A program made the position numbers and the translations under genes. The notes under the pieces were generated by a model. It was not told where the DNA came from, searched no databases, and saw nothing but the letters and a program-made list of their open reading frames with translations. A DNA stretch of 64,000 bases from Polaribacter sp. MED152. Lineage in GTDB: Bacteria; Bacteroidota; Bacteroidia; Flavobacteriales; Flavobacteriaceae. The stretch lies in assembly GCF_000152945.2 (NCBI RefSeq), contig NC_020830.1, forward strand, positions 1,178,001 to 1,242,000, in the 5' to 3' direction. Below, in pieces: positions 9,974-18,596 of the stretch (positions within the stretch are counted from its first letter, which is position 1; the number at the start of each line of letters is the position of its first letter).

Positions 9974-10004
9974 AAAAAGGCCATTTTTATTAATGGTCTT
10001 TTTT
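9974..10004 (+). terminator. Rho-independent terminator of the fad operon
   Basis: Arms AAAAGGCCATT and AATGGTCTTTT (one G-U pair) enclose a 6-nt loop and end in a T run, 26 bp after the fadE stop. Confidence 0.75.
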
Positions 10005-10006
10005 AT

Positions 10007-10014
10007 TATATTTG
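10007..10014 (+). promoter_or_regulatory. -7 element for the M28 peptidase gene
   Basis: TATATTTG matches TAnnTTTG perfectly. It lies directly after the fad terminator and implies a start near 10020. This excludes the upstream in-frame start codon at 9969 as the real start of the peptidase. Confidence 0.6.
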
Positions 10015-10052
10015 CAAGGATTTTCCCCGATTTTATTAGAGTCATGAAGCCA

Positions 10053-11024
10053 ATGAAAACAAAACTATTTACTGTTTTTACTATTATTATTCTATTAATG
10101 GGTTGTAGCGAACCTAGAGTTATAGATATTGATAGTGATAAATTATTATCTGATTTAAAAATCTTAGCAGATGATTCTCTACAAGGAAGAGCATTTTCTA
10201 AGGAAGGGAATCTGAAAACTCAAAAAATCATTATAGACGAATTTAATAAAATTGGTTTGCAGCCAGTTATTGGTGGTAACTTATTACACAAATTCGATCA
10301 TAATTTTACAGGTAAAGTTAGGCAAGAAGTTTTTCCTATAGAAAAACCATTAGAAGACTTATCTAACGTAAAAGACACTGTTGTATCTGGAGCAAACATT
10401 GTTGGTATGCTTAAAGGGCAAACCAATAAAACTTTTGTTATTACTGCTCACTATGATCATTTAGGTGTTAGGAAAGGCAGAATTTACAATGGCGCAGATG
10501 ATAATGCATCTGGTACTGCTGCTCTTTTTACAATTGCCAAATATTTTAAAGACAAACCAACAAAGCATAATTTAATTTTTGCTGCTGTAGATGGTGAAGA
10601 AATTGGCTCTATTGGAGCAGAATACTTTTTAAAAGATTATCTAAATAAAGATAAAATTAGCTTAAACATCAATATGGATATGATTGCACATAGCGATTAC
10701 GATCCTGAGTTATTTGCAAGTGGTTTACACCATTATCCAGATTTAAGAGATCCATTAGAGGAAATTGAATCTGAAAAGATTATTTTATTATTTGGGCATG
10801 ATGATCCTGATAATAAGGAACAATCAGATTGGACCTTTTCTTCTGATCATAGGGTTTTTCATAGAGAAAAAATTCCTTTTATATACTTTGGTGTTCCAGA
10901 TCATAGAGACTATCACAGACACACAGATACCTATGGTACTATAAACCAAGAATTTTATATAGAAGCTGTTAAGATAGTGATACAAGCTATTGAAAACTTT
11001 GATGAAGAATTAGCTGAAGACTAA
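10053..11024 (+). CDS. M28-family zinc peptidase lipoprotein
   Basis: 323 residues from the chosen ATG; ATG 10044 (3 residues longer) is also possible. MKTK, a hydrophobic stretch and the lipobox LLMGC predict an envelope lipoprotein. The peptidase domain shows M28 zinc ligands: HYDHLG, GADDNASGTA, DGEEIGS, NMDMIAHSD and a C-terminal SSDHRVFH/DYHRHTD region. M28 enzymes are aminopeptidases or carboxypeptidases with two zinc ions. It has its own promoter between the fad terminator and its start. A peptide-scavenging role is plausible; substrate unknown. Confidence 0.88.
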   Translation: MKTKLFTVFTIIILLMGCSEPRVIDIDSDKLLSDLKILADDSLQGRAFSKEGNLKTQKIIIDEFNKIGLQPVIGGNLLHKFDHNFTGKVRQEVFPIEKPLEDLSNVKDTVVSGANIVGMLKGQTNKTFVITAHYDHLGVRKGRIYNGADDNASGTAALFTIAKYFKDKPTKHNLIFAAVDGEEIGSIGAEYFLKDYLNKDKISLNINMDMIAHSDYDPELFASGLHHYPDLRDPLEEIESEKIILLFGHDDPDNKEQSDWTFSSDHRVFHREKIPFIYFGVPDHRDYHRHTDTYGTINQEFYIEAVKIVIQAIENFDEELAED

Positions 11025-11030
11025 AATTTA

Positions 11031-11060
11031 AAAAAGGTTACAATTTGTAATCTTTTTTTT
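11031..11060 (+). terminator. Rho-independent terminator after the M28 peptidase
   Basis: AAAAAGGTTACAA is followed by TTGTAATCTTTTT with one G-U pair and a T8 tail, starting 6 bp after the stop codon. Confidence 0.7.
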
Positions 11061-11128
11061 GCTTTATAAATCTCCTTTCTTAAAAATAAAGATTCGAAAA
11101 CAAATCTCTTTAATTCATTTATTATGAA

Positions 11129-11136
11129 TACTTTTG
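11129..11136 (+). promoter_or_regulatory. -7 element of the J/KTSC gene
   Basis: TACTTTTG matches TAnnTTTG. The predicted start near 11142 gives a 15-nt leader to the ATG at 11157. Confidence 0.55.
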
Positions 11137-11156
11137 CGCGAAATTTGAAACAATAA

Positions 11157-11603
11157 ATGAAACGAATTAAAGAATATAAAAAACTTTTTAATGTAGAAGG
11201 TGAAATAGACCTTAAAGAATTAAAAAGCACCTATAGAGGATTGGTCAAAGAATGGCATCCTGATAAATTTACAGATCCTGAAAAAAAAGCTGAAGCTGAA
11301 ATTATAAGTACCAGAATTATTGATGGTTATCATTTCTTGGTTAGTATAGCTCCAGAAACAAAAGAAGCGAACTTAGAAGCTTATAAAACTACCATTACTG
11401 AATACCAAGTTGCAGACTGGCACCATAAAAGTATGTTGTTAGAAGTTACTTTTACAGATGGCAATACTTATGAATATTTTGGAGTTAATAAAATTTTGTT
11501 TGGCAAGTTTATCAATGCAAAATCTATCAACAACTTTGGTAAAAGAAACATTTTTAACAAGTTCCTATACAGAAAGTCTAAAAAGGCTGCAGCTATGGCC
11601 TAA
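11157..11603 (+). CDS. J-domain plus KTSC-domain protein
   Basis: 148 residues, cytoplasmic, no signal peptide. The N-terminal 60 residues are a degenerate DnaJ-like helix pair with the diagnostic WHPDKF (HPD at about residues 37-39), the motif that stimulates Hsp70 ATPase activity. Residues about 85-130 resemble the KTSC domain (SMLLEVTFTDGNTYEYFGV). The combination is seen in Flavobacteriia, but its biochemical role is not established. A monocistronic unit with its own promoter and a strong terminator. Confidence 0.8.
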   Translation: MKRIKEYKKLFNVEGEIDLKELKSTYRGLVKEWHPDKFTDPEKKAEAEIISTRIIDGYHFLVSIAPETKEANLEAYKTTITEYQVADWHHKSMLLEVTFTDGNTYEYFGVNKILFGKFINAKSINNFGKRNIFNKFLYRKSKKAAAMA

Positions 11604-11624
11604 AAAAATTTTTATATTATAATT

Positions 11625-11658
11625 AAAGAGATTACTATTCCAAGTAATCTCTTTTTTT
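11625..11658 (+). terminator. Strong Rho-independent terminator
   Basis: A perfect 12-bp stem (AAAGAGATTACT / AGTAATCTCTTT) with a 6-nt loop and a T7 tail, about 20 bp after the J/KTSC stop. Confidence 0.85.
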
Positions 11659-11714
11659 ATGCCAAGAACTTCACTTTAAAAAGTTGTAAATTAGTGCTTA
11701 TTAAATTGATTTAA

Positions 11715-12623
11715 ATGAAGAAATTTATGAACTTTTACACTCCAATTATCCTTAGTTTATTTTTTGTGTTTTGCTCTGAGACCAAAAATTCAAAAAAAGA
11801 AGAAGTTAATACTACTATAAAAGTTGTTCAGAAGAACAAAAACTTTAATAACTATTGGTATCAAGGAAAAGCAGAAATCACTTCTTATAAACTTTTGCAA
11901 GCAAGATATGGTGAATTACATGAAGGCACTGCTGTACTAATTTTTGTAACGGAAGATTTTCTACCTGAAAAACAAGTAAAAGCAGACTATAAAAATGATA
12001 AAAATGTACCTATATTAAAACTAAATAGTACCAAGAAATTTACAACAGGTATTTATCCATATTCATTAATGACAAGTACTTTTACACCTATTGATTTAGA
12101 GAAAGAAACTATCAAAATCTCTTTTTCAGCCCAAGAATGGTGTGGAAATACATTTGTACAACTGAATAATAGATCGAACTACGAAATTAAATTTTTCTCA
12201 TATTTTGAAAGCGATGCTGATAAAGAAATAACCTTAGAAAAAAACAAGTTGGAAAATGAAATTTGGAATACCTTAAGAATAAATCCTAATGCTATTAAAA
12301 CAGGAAATTACAAAATGATACCTTCTTTTGATTATTTAGCTTTAAAACATAAGAAGATTAAAGCTTATGATGCTATTGTAAACCTAAATTCGTCTGACGG
12401 TTTTATCTTTTGTACCATAAATTATCCTTCTTTAAACAGAAAATTATCTATACAACTTACCAAAGATTTCCCATATACTATTGAAGGTTGGGAAGAAACC
12501 ATTTTAGAAAGAGGTAAAAAACTAACTACCACTGCTCAAAAAATAAAAACAATACAATCTGCTTATTGGAGTAAAAATGGTAAAGCAGATACACAAGAGC
12601 GTAGGGCACTAGGATTAGATTAA
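11715..12623 (+). CDS. Lipoprotein of unknown function
   Basis: 302 residues. The N-terminus has MKKF, a hydrophobic segment and the lipobox-like FVFC (Cys near residue 20), so it is probably an envelope lipoprotein. The mature part is a mixed, mostly beta sequence with a conserved-looking WYQGKAEITSY start and an AQEWCGNTF motif in the middle. Homologues in flavobacteria are sometimes labelled Maf-like septum inhibitor, but I see no Maf motif, so I give no function. Monocistronic between two terminators. Confidence 0.75.
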   Translation: MKKFMNFYTPIILSLFFVFCSETKNSKKEEVNTTIKVVQKNKNFNNYWYQGKAEITSYKLLQARYGELHEGTAVLIFVTEDFLPEKQVKADYKNDKNVPILKLNSTKKFTTGIYPYSLMTSTFTPIDLEKETIKISFSAQEWCGNTFVQLNNRSNYEIKFFSYFESDADKEITLEKNKLENEIWNTLRINPNAIKTGNYKMIPSFDYLALKHKKIKAYDAIVNLNSSDGFIFCTINYPSLNRKLSIQLTKDFPYTIEGWEETILERGKKLTTTAQKIKTIQSAYWSKNGKADTQERRALGLD

Positions 12624-12624
12624 T

Positions 12625-12662
12625 AAAAAAAGGAGATTTCTACATAGAAATCTCCTTTTTTA
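12625..12662. terminator. Bidirectional terminator between convergent genes
   Basis: A 16-bp perfect stem (A-run plus GGAGATTTCT; AGAAATCTCC plus T-run) with a 4-nt loop. It is flanked by A and T runs and so can serve both the lipoprotein gene and trxB. Confidence 0.85.
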
Positions 12663-12678
12663 TTATTTTGAATTTTTG

Positions 12679-13626
12679 TTATTCTAATGCACCTAAATAA
12701 CGTTCTGCATCTAAAGCAGCCATACATCCAGTACCTGCAGCTGTTACAGCCTGTCTGTATTCTTTATCCTGTATGTCTCCAGCAGCAAAAACACCTGGCA
12801 TATTTGTTTTAGTGGTTTTACCTTGAGTAATTAAATACCCTGTTTCATCCATATCTAAAACACCTTTAAATAAATCTGAGTTTGGTGTATGTCCAATAGC
12901 TATAAAAACTCCTGTAACCGGAATTTCTTTAGTCTCTTTTGTTTGATTATTAATAGCCTTTACTCCTGTTACCACATTTGTACCTAAAACCTCTTCTACT
13001 TCTGTATTATACAGAACTTCAATATTTTCAGTTTTATCTACTCTATGTTGCATTGCTTTAGAAGCTTTCATGTAGTCTTTACGAACTAAAAGATACACTT
13101 TAGAACAAATATTAGCTAAATAAGTAGCCTCTTCAGCTGCAGTATCTCCACCACCTACTACAACAACTTCTTGACCTTTATAGAAAAAACCATCACATGT
13201 TGCACAAGCAGAAACACCTCCACCAATTAATCTCATTTCGCTCTCTAAACCTAAATATTTAGCAGTTGCTCCTGTAGAAATGATAATTGTATTTGCTTCA
13301 ATTTCCTTATCCTCGTCAATAGTAACTTTATGTATACCACCAACTTCGTTACTTAAATTAACTGCAGTTACCATACCAAATCTTACATCTGTTCCAAATC
13401 TTTCAGATTGCTTTTTAAGATCTTCCATCATTGCAGTACCATCTGTTCCTTCTGGATATCCAGGAAAATTATCAACCTCTGTAGTTGTTGTAAGCTGACC
13501 TCCCATTTGCATTCCAGTATACATTACTGGTTTCATATCTGCTCTTGCTGCATATATAGCTGCAGTATAACCTGCAGGACCAGATCCTATAATTAAACAT
13601 TTTATTCTCTCAGTAGTTTCTGACAT
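12679..13626 (-). CDS. trxB: Thioredoxin-disulfide reductase
   Basis: 315 residues, standard length. An FAD enzyme that reduces thioredoxin with NADPH in the cytoplasm. FAD motif GSGPAGYTAAIYAAR (residues 15-29). Redox-active CATC at 141-144 in SACATCDGF. NADPH motif GGGDTAAEEA (about 167-176), and the C-terminal FAD motif GVFAAGDIQDKEYRQA. Monocistronic; a near-consensus -7 element (TATATTTT) sits about 27 bp upstream on the minus strand. All catalytic residues are present. Confidence 0.96.
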   Translation of the reverse strand: MSETTERIKCLIIGSGPAGYTAAIYAARADMKPVMYTGMQMGGQLTTTTEVDNFPGYPEGTDGTAMMEDLKKQSERFGTDVRFGMVTAVNLSNEVGGIHKVTIDEDKEIEANTIIISTGATAKYLGLESEMRLIGGGVSACATCDGFFYKGQEVVVVGGGDTAAEEATYLANICSKVYLLVRKDYMKASKAMQHRVDKTENIEVLYNTEVEEVLGTNVVTGVKAINNQTKETKEIPVTGVFIAIGHTPNSDLFKGVLDMDETGYLITQGKTTKTNMPGVFAAGDIQDKEYRQAVTAAGTGCMAALDAERYLGALE

Positions 13627-13745
13627 AATTAAATTCTCTTTTTTGAACAGTAAAAATATAGATTTTTATCACCTTATATAATGATTGTTTATAAGTTTTA
13701 ATAATGAAAAAATAGAGGTTTAAAATAGCTATTCATTAACCAAAT

Positions 13746-14828
13746 CTATTGTGGTAAAAGTTTTATAATTCCTAAATTTTCTACGCCCACATAAATAAAA
13801 CCATCTAAGCCTTGTTCTATAGATCGAACTCTACCTATGCCTTCTAAAAGCTTAACTTCTTTAAAAACTTTATCTTTCTTTACTATACATCTACTCAAAT
13901 ATTGAAATTTTAAAGAACCAACCAATAAATTACCTTTCCAATTACCATAAACATCACTATTAATAAAGGCCATACCACTTGGAGCGATTGAAGGAGTCCA
14001 ATAATGAATAGGGCTTTCCATACCTTTCATATAAGTTTTATCTGTAAATTTTGTACCACTATAATTTACACCATAACTTACTTTTGGCCAACCGTAATTT
14101 TTAGCTTTATTAATTATGTTGATTTCATCTCCTCCTTTTGGTCCATGCTCATGAGACCATATTTCATTGGTAAAAGGATTCATGACTAAGCCTTGAGGAT
14201 TCCTGTGTCCATAACTATAAATTGCTTTTTTAGCATTTTTTACTGAAACAAATGGGTTATCTGAAGGAATACTTCCATCATCCTTTAAGCGATAAATCTT
14301 TCCACAATCTCTGGTCAAGTCTTGAGGATTTACATCTCTATTTCCCCTATCTCCAACACTAAAATAAACGTGATTGTCTGAGTCAAAAACAATTCTTGAC
14401 CCAAAATGCTGACCTCTGTTTGAGTTAGGAGAAGCCTTGTAAAGCACTTCTTGGTTGATTAAAGCAAAATCTTTAAGTTGTGCTCTCATTAAAGTTGTAT
14501 TACCTCCTCTACCTTCACCAATACTCGAAGCGTATGTAAAATAGATCCATCCGTTTTCGGTAAAATTTGGATGTAATTCAATATCTAATAAACCTCCTTG
14601 CCCTCTCAAGTAAATTTCTGGCCCATTTTTAATTGTAGTTTTTACGCCATTTTTAAAATGAATAATTTTTCCAGATTTTTCGTTGATAAGCATTGAATTA
14701 TCTGGTAAGAATACAAAACCCCAAGGATTTTTTAATTCGGGCACAATTACCTCATATTCCTTACTCTGAGCACTTAAAGCAATTGAAATAATACAAGAAA
14801 TAATTACAAGTGATTTTTTTAAAAACAT
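13746..14828 (-). CDS. PQQ-dependent sugar dehydrogenase (soluble glucose/sorbosone dehydrogenase family)
   Basis: 360 residues from the ATG at 14828. An in-frame start 30 bp upstream would put an odd charged extension before the signal peptide (MFLKKS, hydrophobic, LSAQ). The rest is a six-bladed propeller of the GSDH family: NPWGFVFLPDNSMLINEKSG at the start, GQGGLLDIELHPNF, NRGQHFGSRIVFD, HRNPQGLVMNP, EHGPKGGDEINII and a terminal SIEQGLDGFIYVG. Periplasmic oxidation of a sugar or other alcohol with PQQ is predicted; the substrate is unknown. No PQQ biosynthesis genes are in the window. Confidence 0.88.
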   Translation of the reverse strand: MFLKKSLVIISCIISIALSAQSKEYEVIVPELKNPWGFVFLPDNSMLINEKSGKIIHFKNGVKTTIKNGPEIYLRGQGGLLDIELHPNFTENGWIYFTYASSIGEGRGGNTTLMRAQLKDFALINQEVLYKASPNSNRGQHFGSRIVFDSDNHVYFSVGDRGNRDVNPQDLTRDCGKIYRLKDDGSIPSDNPFVSVKNAKKAIYSYGHRNPQGLVMNPFTNEIWSHEHGPKGGDEINIINKAKNYGWPKVSYGVNYSGTKFTDKTYMKGMESPIHYWTPSIAPSGMAFINSDVYGNWKGNLLVGSLKFQYLSRCIVKKDKVFKEVKLLEGIGRVRSIEQGLDGFIYVGVENLGIIKLLPQ

Positions 14829-14874
14829 ATCTAGAAATTTCAAGAATTTTAAATACAATATATAAATATTATTC

Positions 14875-14882
14875 TATATTTG
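14875..14882 (+). promoter_or_regulatory. -7 element of tRNA-Pro
   Basis: TATATTTG matches TAnnTTTG and lies 25 bp before the tRNA 5' end. Confidence 0.55.
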
Positions 14883-14907
14883 CAGTCCTAAATTGATGAC
14901 TAAGTTT

Positions 14908-14982
14908 CGGGGTGTAGCGTAGCCCGGTCATCGCGCCTCGTTTGGGACGAGGAGGTCGCAGGTTCGAATCCTGCCACCCCGA
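14908..14982 (+). tRNA. tRNA-Pro (anticodon TGG)
   Basis: A cloverleaf can be drawn by eye. The acceptor arms are CGGGGTG and CACCCCG with discriminator A at 14982. The anticodon stem is CCTCG/CGAGG with loop TTTGGGA, giving anticodon TGG. The T arm is GCAGG TTCGAAT CCTGC. The CCA end is not encoded. It is the only tRNA seen in the window. Confidence 0.95.
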
Positions 14983-14987
14983 CTTTT

Positions 14988-15020
14988 AAGCCTTTAGATA
15001 TATTCTAGAGGCTTTTTTTT
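14988..15020 (+). terminator. Terminator of tRNA-Pro
   Basis: AAGCCTTTAGA pairs with TCTAGAGGCTT (one T-G pair) around a 5-nt loop, followed by a T8 run. Confidence 0.75.
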
Positions 15021-15049
15021 GTGCCTGAAACAAACTTTAACGTAAGTTT

Positions 15050-15098
15050 TTGTTTAACTTAAATTAAAATCCTTTAAACAATTTGTATCTTTGTTTAA
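15050..15098. promoter_or_regulatory. Putative operator 1 of the photolyase island
   Basis: TTGTTTAA at 15050-15057 and its inverted copy TTAAACAA at 15074-15081 are separated by 16 bp. A third TTGTTTAA at 15091-15098 overlaps the end of the -7 element. The same TTGTTTAA-N16-TTAAACAA occurs at 21648-21679. Regulator unknown. Confidence 0.5.
15086..15093 (+). promoter_or_regulatory. -7 element of the flavin reductase operon
   Basis: TATCTTTG, a perfect TAnnTTTG. The predicted start near 15099 lies about 18 nt before the ATG at 15117. Confidence 0.6.
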
Positions 15099-15116
15099 AT
15101 CAACTAAAACAAAGTA

Positions 15117-15743
15117 ATGCAAGTATTTAATCAAGAAGATATATTTAAACTGAATAAAATCTACAGAATCAATTTAATTAACAGTTGTTCTGGTTTTAAA
15201 TCAGCTAATTTATTAGGAACAATTTCTGAAGAAGGCATCACAAATGTGGCTGTATTTAGTTCAGTTACTCACCTAGGTTCTAGCCCTCCAACCTTAGGTT
15301 TTATTTTAAGACCAACAACGGTTCCAAGAAATACACACAAAAATTTAAAAGATTTAGGGTATTTCACCATAAACCATATCTGGGAAGATGTTATTGAAGA
15401 CGCACACCATACGTCTGCTAAATATCCTGATGAAGTTTCAGAATTTGACATGACTGATTTAGAACCCGAATTTAAAGGAGACTTTAAAGCTCCGTTTGTT
15501 AAAGGAGCTCCTGTACAAATGAGTATGAAATTCATAGAGGAAATCTATGTACCCTCTAATGATGTTATGTTAATCGTAGCACAAATTCAAGAATTATATG
15601 TACAAGATGAATTATTAGAAAGTGATGGGTTAATCAATTTATCTAAAGGAAATGTTGCCACAATAAATGGATTAGACACGTATGCTATTCCTAAATTTAA
15701 GAAGCAACTTAGCTACCAAAGACCTAAAGAAACAAAACTATAA
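15117..15743 (+). CDS. Flavin reductase-like FMN-binding protein
   Basis: 208 residues, split-barrel flavin reductase fold. It is predicted to bind FMN and either reduce free flavin or act as an oxidoreductase. Seen: an N-terminal segment (about residues 20-75, SCSGFKSANLLGTISEEG then AVFSSVTHLGSSPPTLGF) matching the flavin-binding core, and RNTHKNLKDLGYFTINH as in the family. It opens the photolyase island, 2 bp before the SDR gene. Reduced flavin supply to photolyases is an attractive but unproven role. Confidence 0.82.
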   Translation: MQVFNQEDIFKLNKIYRINLINSCSGFKSANLLGTISEEGITNVAVFSSVTHLGSSPPTLGFILRPTTVPRNTHKNLKDLGYFTINHIWEDVIEDAHHTSAKYPDEVSEFDMTDLEPEFKGDFKAPFVKGAPVQMSMKFIEEIYVPSNDVMLIVAQIQELYVQDELLESDGLINLSKGNVATINGLDTYAIPKFKKQLSYQRPKETKL

Positions 15744-15745
15744 AA

Positions 15746-17170
15746 ATGAAAATATTAGTAACAGGCGCAACTGGTTATATTGGCAAACGTTTAATTCCGT
15801 TATTATTAAACGATGGTCATAAAATCGTGTGTCCTGTTCGTGATAAAATTAGAGCAGAAAACTACTATAAAGATCAAACTAATGTTGAATTAATTGAGGC
15901 TGATTTTCTAAACAGACATACACTAGAAGCAATACCTAAAGATATTGATGCTGCCTACTATTTAATTCATTCCATGTCTAATTCTGCAAGAGAGTTTCAC
16001 ATATTAGAAGAGAAGTGTGCAACCAATTTTAAAACTTTTGCAGAAACTACTTCTATTAAACAAGTTATTTATTTAAGTGGAATTACCAACGACACTAAAC
16101 TGTCTAAACATTTATTATCTAGAAAAAATGTTGAAAAAACTTTAGCTTCTGGAAATTACGCATTAACCACATTTAAAGCAGGAATTATAGTTGGTTCTGG
16201 AAGTTCATCTTTCGAAATTATAAGAGACTTGGTAGAAAAACTACCAGTAATGGTTGCTCCTAAATGGTTAAATACAAAAACACAACCTCTATCAATAAGA
16301 GATGTGCTTTCATTTTTATACAAGGCACTAGGTAAAAAAGAATTATTTAATACTTCTTATGACATTTTTGGACCTGAAGTTTTAACCTACAAAACAATGC
16401 TTTTGCAATTTGCAGAAGTTAGAAAACTTAAAAGAAGTATTCTTACAGTTCCAGTAATGACTCCAAAACTATCATCTTATTGGCTTTATTTTGTAACCTC
16501 TACTTCTTACAAACTTGCAAGTTCATTGGTAAATTCTATGGGCGTTGAAGTTATTGGAGAAAAAAGCGACATCAACAAAATACTTGATGTAAACCCAATG
16601 TCCTATAAAGATGCTGTAAAACTAGCTTTTAAAAAGATAGAGCAAAACAGTATTATTTCTAGTTGGAAAGACTCGTACATAAGCAGTGGAAAGTTAAAAA
16701 ACTATGTGCACGAATTTATAAATGTACCTGAGTATGGTTGCTTTAAAGATTATAAAAAAAGAAAAATTACCAATCGTGAAAAAGCCTTAAATAAAATTTG
16801 GGCAATTGGTGGGGAAACAGGTTGGTATTATGGAACTGTTTTATGGAAAATAAGAGGATTTATAGATCAGTTTTTTGGTGGAGCAGGTTTGCGAAGAGGA
16901 AGAAGACACCCAACCGAACTAAATGCGGGTGATGCCCTTGACTTTTGGAGAGTTATTTATGCTGATAAAGAAAAAGGTAAACTTTTACTCTATGCTGAAA
17001 TGATTTTACCTGGAGAAGCTTGGCTAGAATTTAAAATTAAAGACGGCACATTATACCAAACAGCAACATTTAGACCTCATGGAATTGCAGGTAGATTATA
17101 TTGGTACTCAGTAGTTCCTTTTCATTGGTTTATTTTTAATGGAATGATAAATAAAATTGCTAAAGTTTAA
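15746..17170 (+). CDS. SDR-family oxidoreductase with C-terminal DUF2867
   Basis: 474 residues. The N-terminal NAD(P)-binding domain starts with [11 protein letters not shown] (residues 6-16) and continues as an atypical SDR of the YbjT type to about residue 280. The C-terminal 170 residues ([37 protein letters not shown]) look like DUF2867, often linked to polyketide-cyclase-like folds. Such two-domain proteins recur beside photolyase genes in marine bacteria. Substrate unknown. It sits between the flavin reductase and DUF2256 genes, cotranscribed by spacing. Confidence 0.82.
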   Translation: MKILVTGATGYIGKRLIPLLLNDGHKIVCPVRDKIRAENYYKDQTNVELIEADFLNRHTLEAIPKDIDAAYYLIHSMSNSAREFHILEEKCATNFKTFAETTSIKQVIYLSGITNDTKLSKHLLSRKNVEKTLASGNYALTTFKAGIIVGSGSSSFEIIRDLVEKLPVMVAPKWLNTKTQPLSIRDVLSFLYKALGKKELFNTSYDIFGPEVLTYKTMLLQFAEVRKLKRSILTVPVMTPKLSSYWLYFVTSTSYKLASSLVNSMGVEVIGEKSDINKILDVNPMSYKDAVKLAFKKIEQNSIISSWKDSYISSGKLKNYVHEFINVPEYGCFKDYKKRKITNREKALNKIWAIGGETGWYYGTVLWKIRGFIDQFFGGAGLRRGRRHPTELNAGDALDFWRVIYADKEKGKLLLYAEMILPGEAWLEFKIKDGTLYQTATFRPHGIAGRLYWYSVVPFHWFIFNGMINKIAKV

Positions 17171-17174
17171 ACTT

Positions 17175-17315
17175 TTGAAAAAACAACAGTTACCCACAAA
17201 AGATTGCCCTGTTTGTAATAGACCATTTACTTGGCGCAAAAAATGGGAGAAAAACTGGGCAAACGTAAAATATTGTAGCGAAAAATGCAGAAGAAACAAA
17301 ACACAACAGGCTTAA
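17175..17315 (+). CDS. DUF2256 small zinc-ribbon protein
   Basis: 46 residues, starting with TTG at 17175 (no ATG available), 4 bp after the SDR stop. Four cysteines form two pairs, CPVCNRPF and YCSEKCRR, with the family signature [11 protein letters not shown] between them. A zinc knuckle is therefore likely. DUF2256 genes are frequently next to cryptochrome/photolyase genes. The 3' end overlaps the CRY-DASH gene start by 31 bp in another frame, which suggests translational coupling. Function unknown. Confidence 0.85.
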   Translation: MKKQQLPTKDCPVCNRPFTWRKKWEKNWANVKYCSEKCRRNKTQQA

Positions 17316-18595
17316 TATGGTTTCGTAATAATTTACGAACTCAAGACAATACATCAATTCAAAAAGCAATACAAAATCACGATAAGGTAATTGCAATCTA
17401 TTTTTTTGACCCAAAATATTTTAAAGAAGATGAATTTGGGTTTCAAAAAACTGCAAAATTCAGAGCACAGTTTTTATTAGAAACTATAACTGATTTAAAA
17501 CAGCAACTAAAAGATTTAAACATAACACTTCTTACCTATTTTGATGCTCCTGAAAATCAGTTGTTAAATATTACAGAAACTTATAAAGTTGATACAATTT
17601 ACACCCAAAAAGAATGGACAAAAGAAGAATTAGATACCAATAAATTAGTTTTAAAAACAATGTCGGATACTGTAAATTTTGTTGAAGACTATGATCAATT
17701 TTTATACCATCCAGAAACTGTTTCAAATAACTTTAGTAACATTCCAAATGTATTTACTCAGTTTAGAAAAAAGCTAGAGAAATACGTAAAAATTCAAGAA
17801 GAAATTTTAATAGACAAGCATGACGATTCTAATTTAATACATAATCCTACAGAAATACCTTCGCTTAAAGAGTTAGGCTTTAATGATTTTGTCATGCCTA
17901 AAAAATCAGCATTTCCTTTTAAAGGAGGAGAAACTGCTGCTTTAGAACGATTAAATTATTACCTTTTTGAAAGTAAAAAAGTAGGTTTCTACAAGAAAAC
18001 AAGAAATGGTTTGGTAGGCACAGATTACTCAACAAAATTCTCTCCTTGGTTAGCAAATGGCAGCTTATCTGCTAGAACTATATATTATCAAATTAAAAAA
18101 TACGAAGCTGAATTTGGATCAAATCAATCTACGTATTGGGTAATTTTTGAATTAATCTGGAGAGATTATTTCAAGTACATTTCTTTAAAATATGGTTATG
18201 AAATATTTAAAATAGGTGGAATTTTAGAAAGAAATTATCAATGGAATGTAGATAAGAATTGTATACAAGATTGGATCAATGGAAACACAAAAGATGATTT
18301 TGTGAATGCTAACATGATTGAGTTAAAAGAAACTGGATGGATGAGTAACAGAGGTAGGCAAAATGTTGCTTCTTACTTTGCCAAAGAATTATTACAAGAC
18401 TGGAGAATTGGAGCTGCCTATTTCGAATCACTTTTACTAGATTATGATGTGCATAGTAACTATGGTAATTGGATGTATGTTGCTGGTGTTGGAAACGATC
18501 CTAGAGATAGAAAATTCAATACTCAATTACAGGCAGAAAGATATGACGCAAACCATAAATTCAGAAAATTGTGGTTAGAAAAAACCTTATTTTAA
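17285..18595 (+). CDS. DASH-family cryptochrome
   Basis: 436 residues. N-terminal photolyase alpha/beta domain from [13 protein letters not shown], then the FAD-binding helical domain (about 210-430). The DASH hallmark is the C-terminal [20 protein letters not shown] block, preceded by [23 protein letters not shown] proteins repair CPDs in single-stranded DNA and bind MTHF plus FAD; some also act in signalling. The start overlaps DUF2256; the next photolyase gene follows after 1 bp. Confidence 0.92.
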   Translation: MQKKQNTTGLIWFRNNLRTQDNTSIQKAIQNHDKVIAIYFFDPKYFKEDEFGFQKTAKFRAQFLLETITDLKQQLKDLNITLLTYFDAPENQLLNITETYKVDTIYTQKEWTKEELDTNKLVLKTMSDTVNFVEDYDQFLYHPETVSNNFSNIPNVFTQFRKKLEKYVKIQEEILIDKHDDSNLIHNPTEIPSLKELGFNDFVMPKKSAFPFKGGETAALERLNYYLFESKKVGFYKKTRNGLVGTDYSTKFSPWLANGSLSARTIYYQIKKYEAEFGSNQSTYWVIFELIWRDYFKYISLKYGYEIFKIGGILERNYQWNVDKNCIQDWINGNTKDDFVNANMIELKETGWMSNRGRQNVASYFAKELLQDWRIGAAYFESLLLDYDVHSNYGNWMYVAGVGNDPRDRKFNTQLQAERYDANHKFRKLWLEKTLF

Positions 18596-18596
18596 G

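Noticed and set aside
9969..10052. Longer N-terminus for the M28 peptidase
   Set aside because: The region holds the fad terminator and a perfect -7 element, and the lipoprotein signal fits the later ATG.
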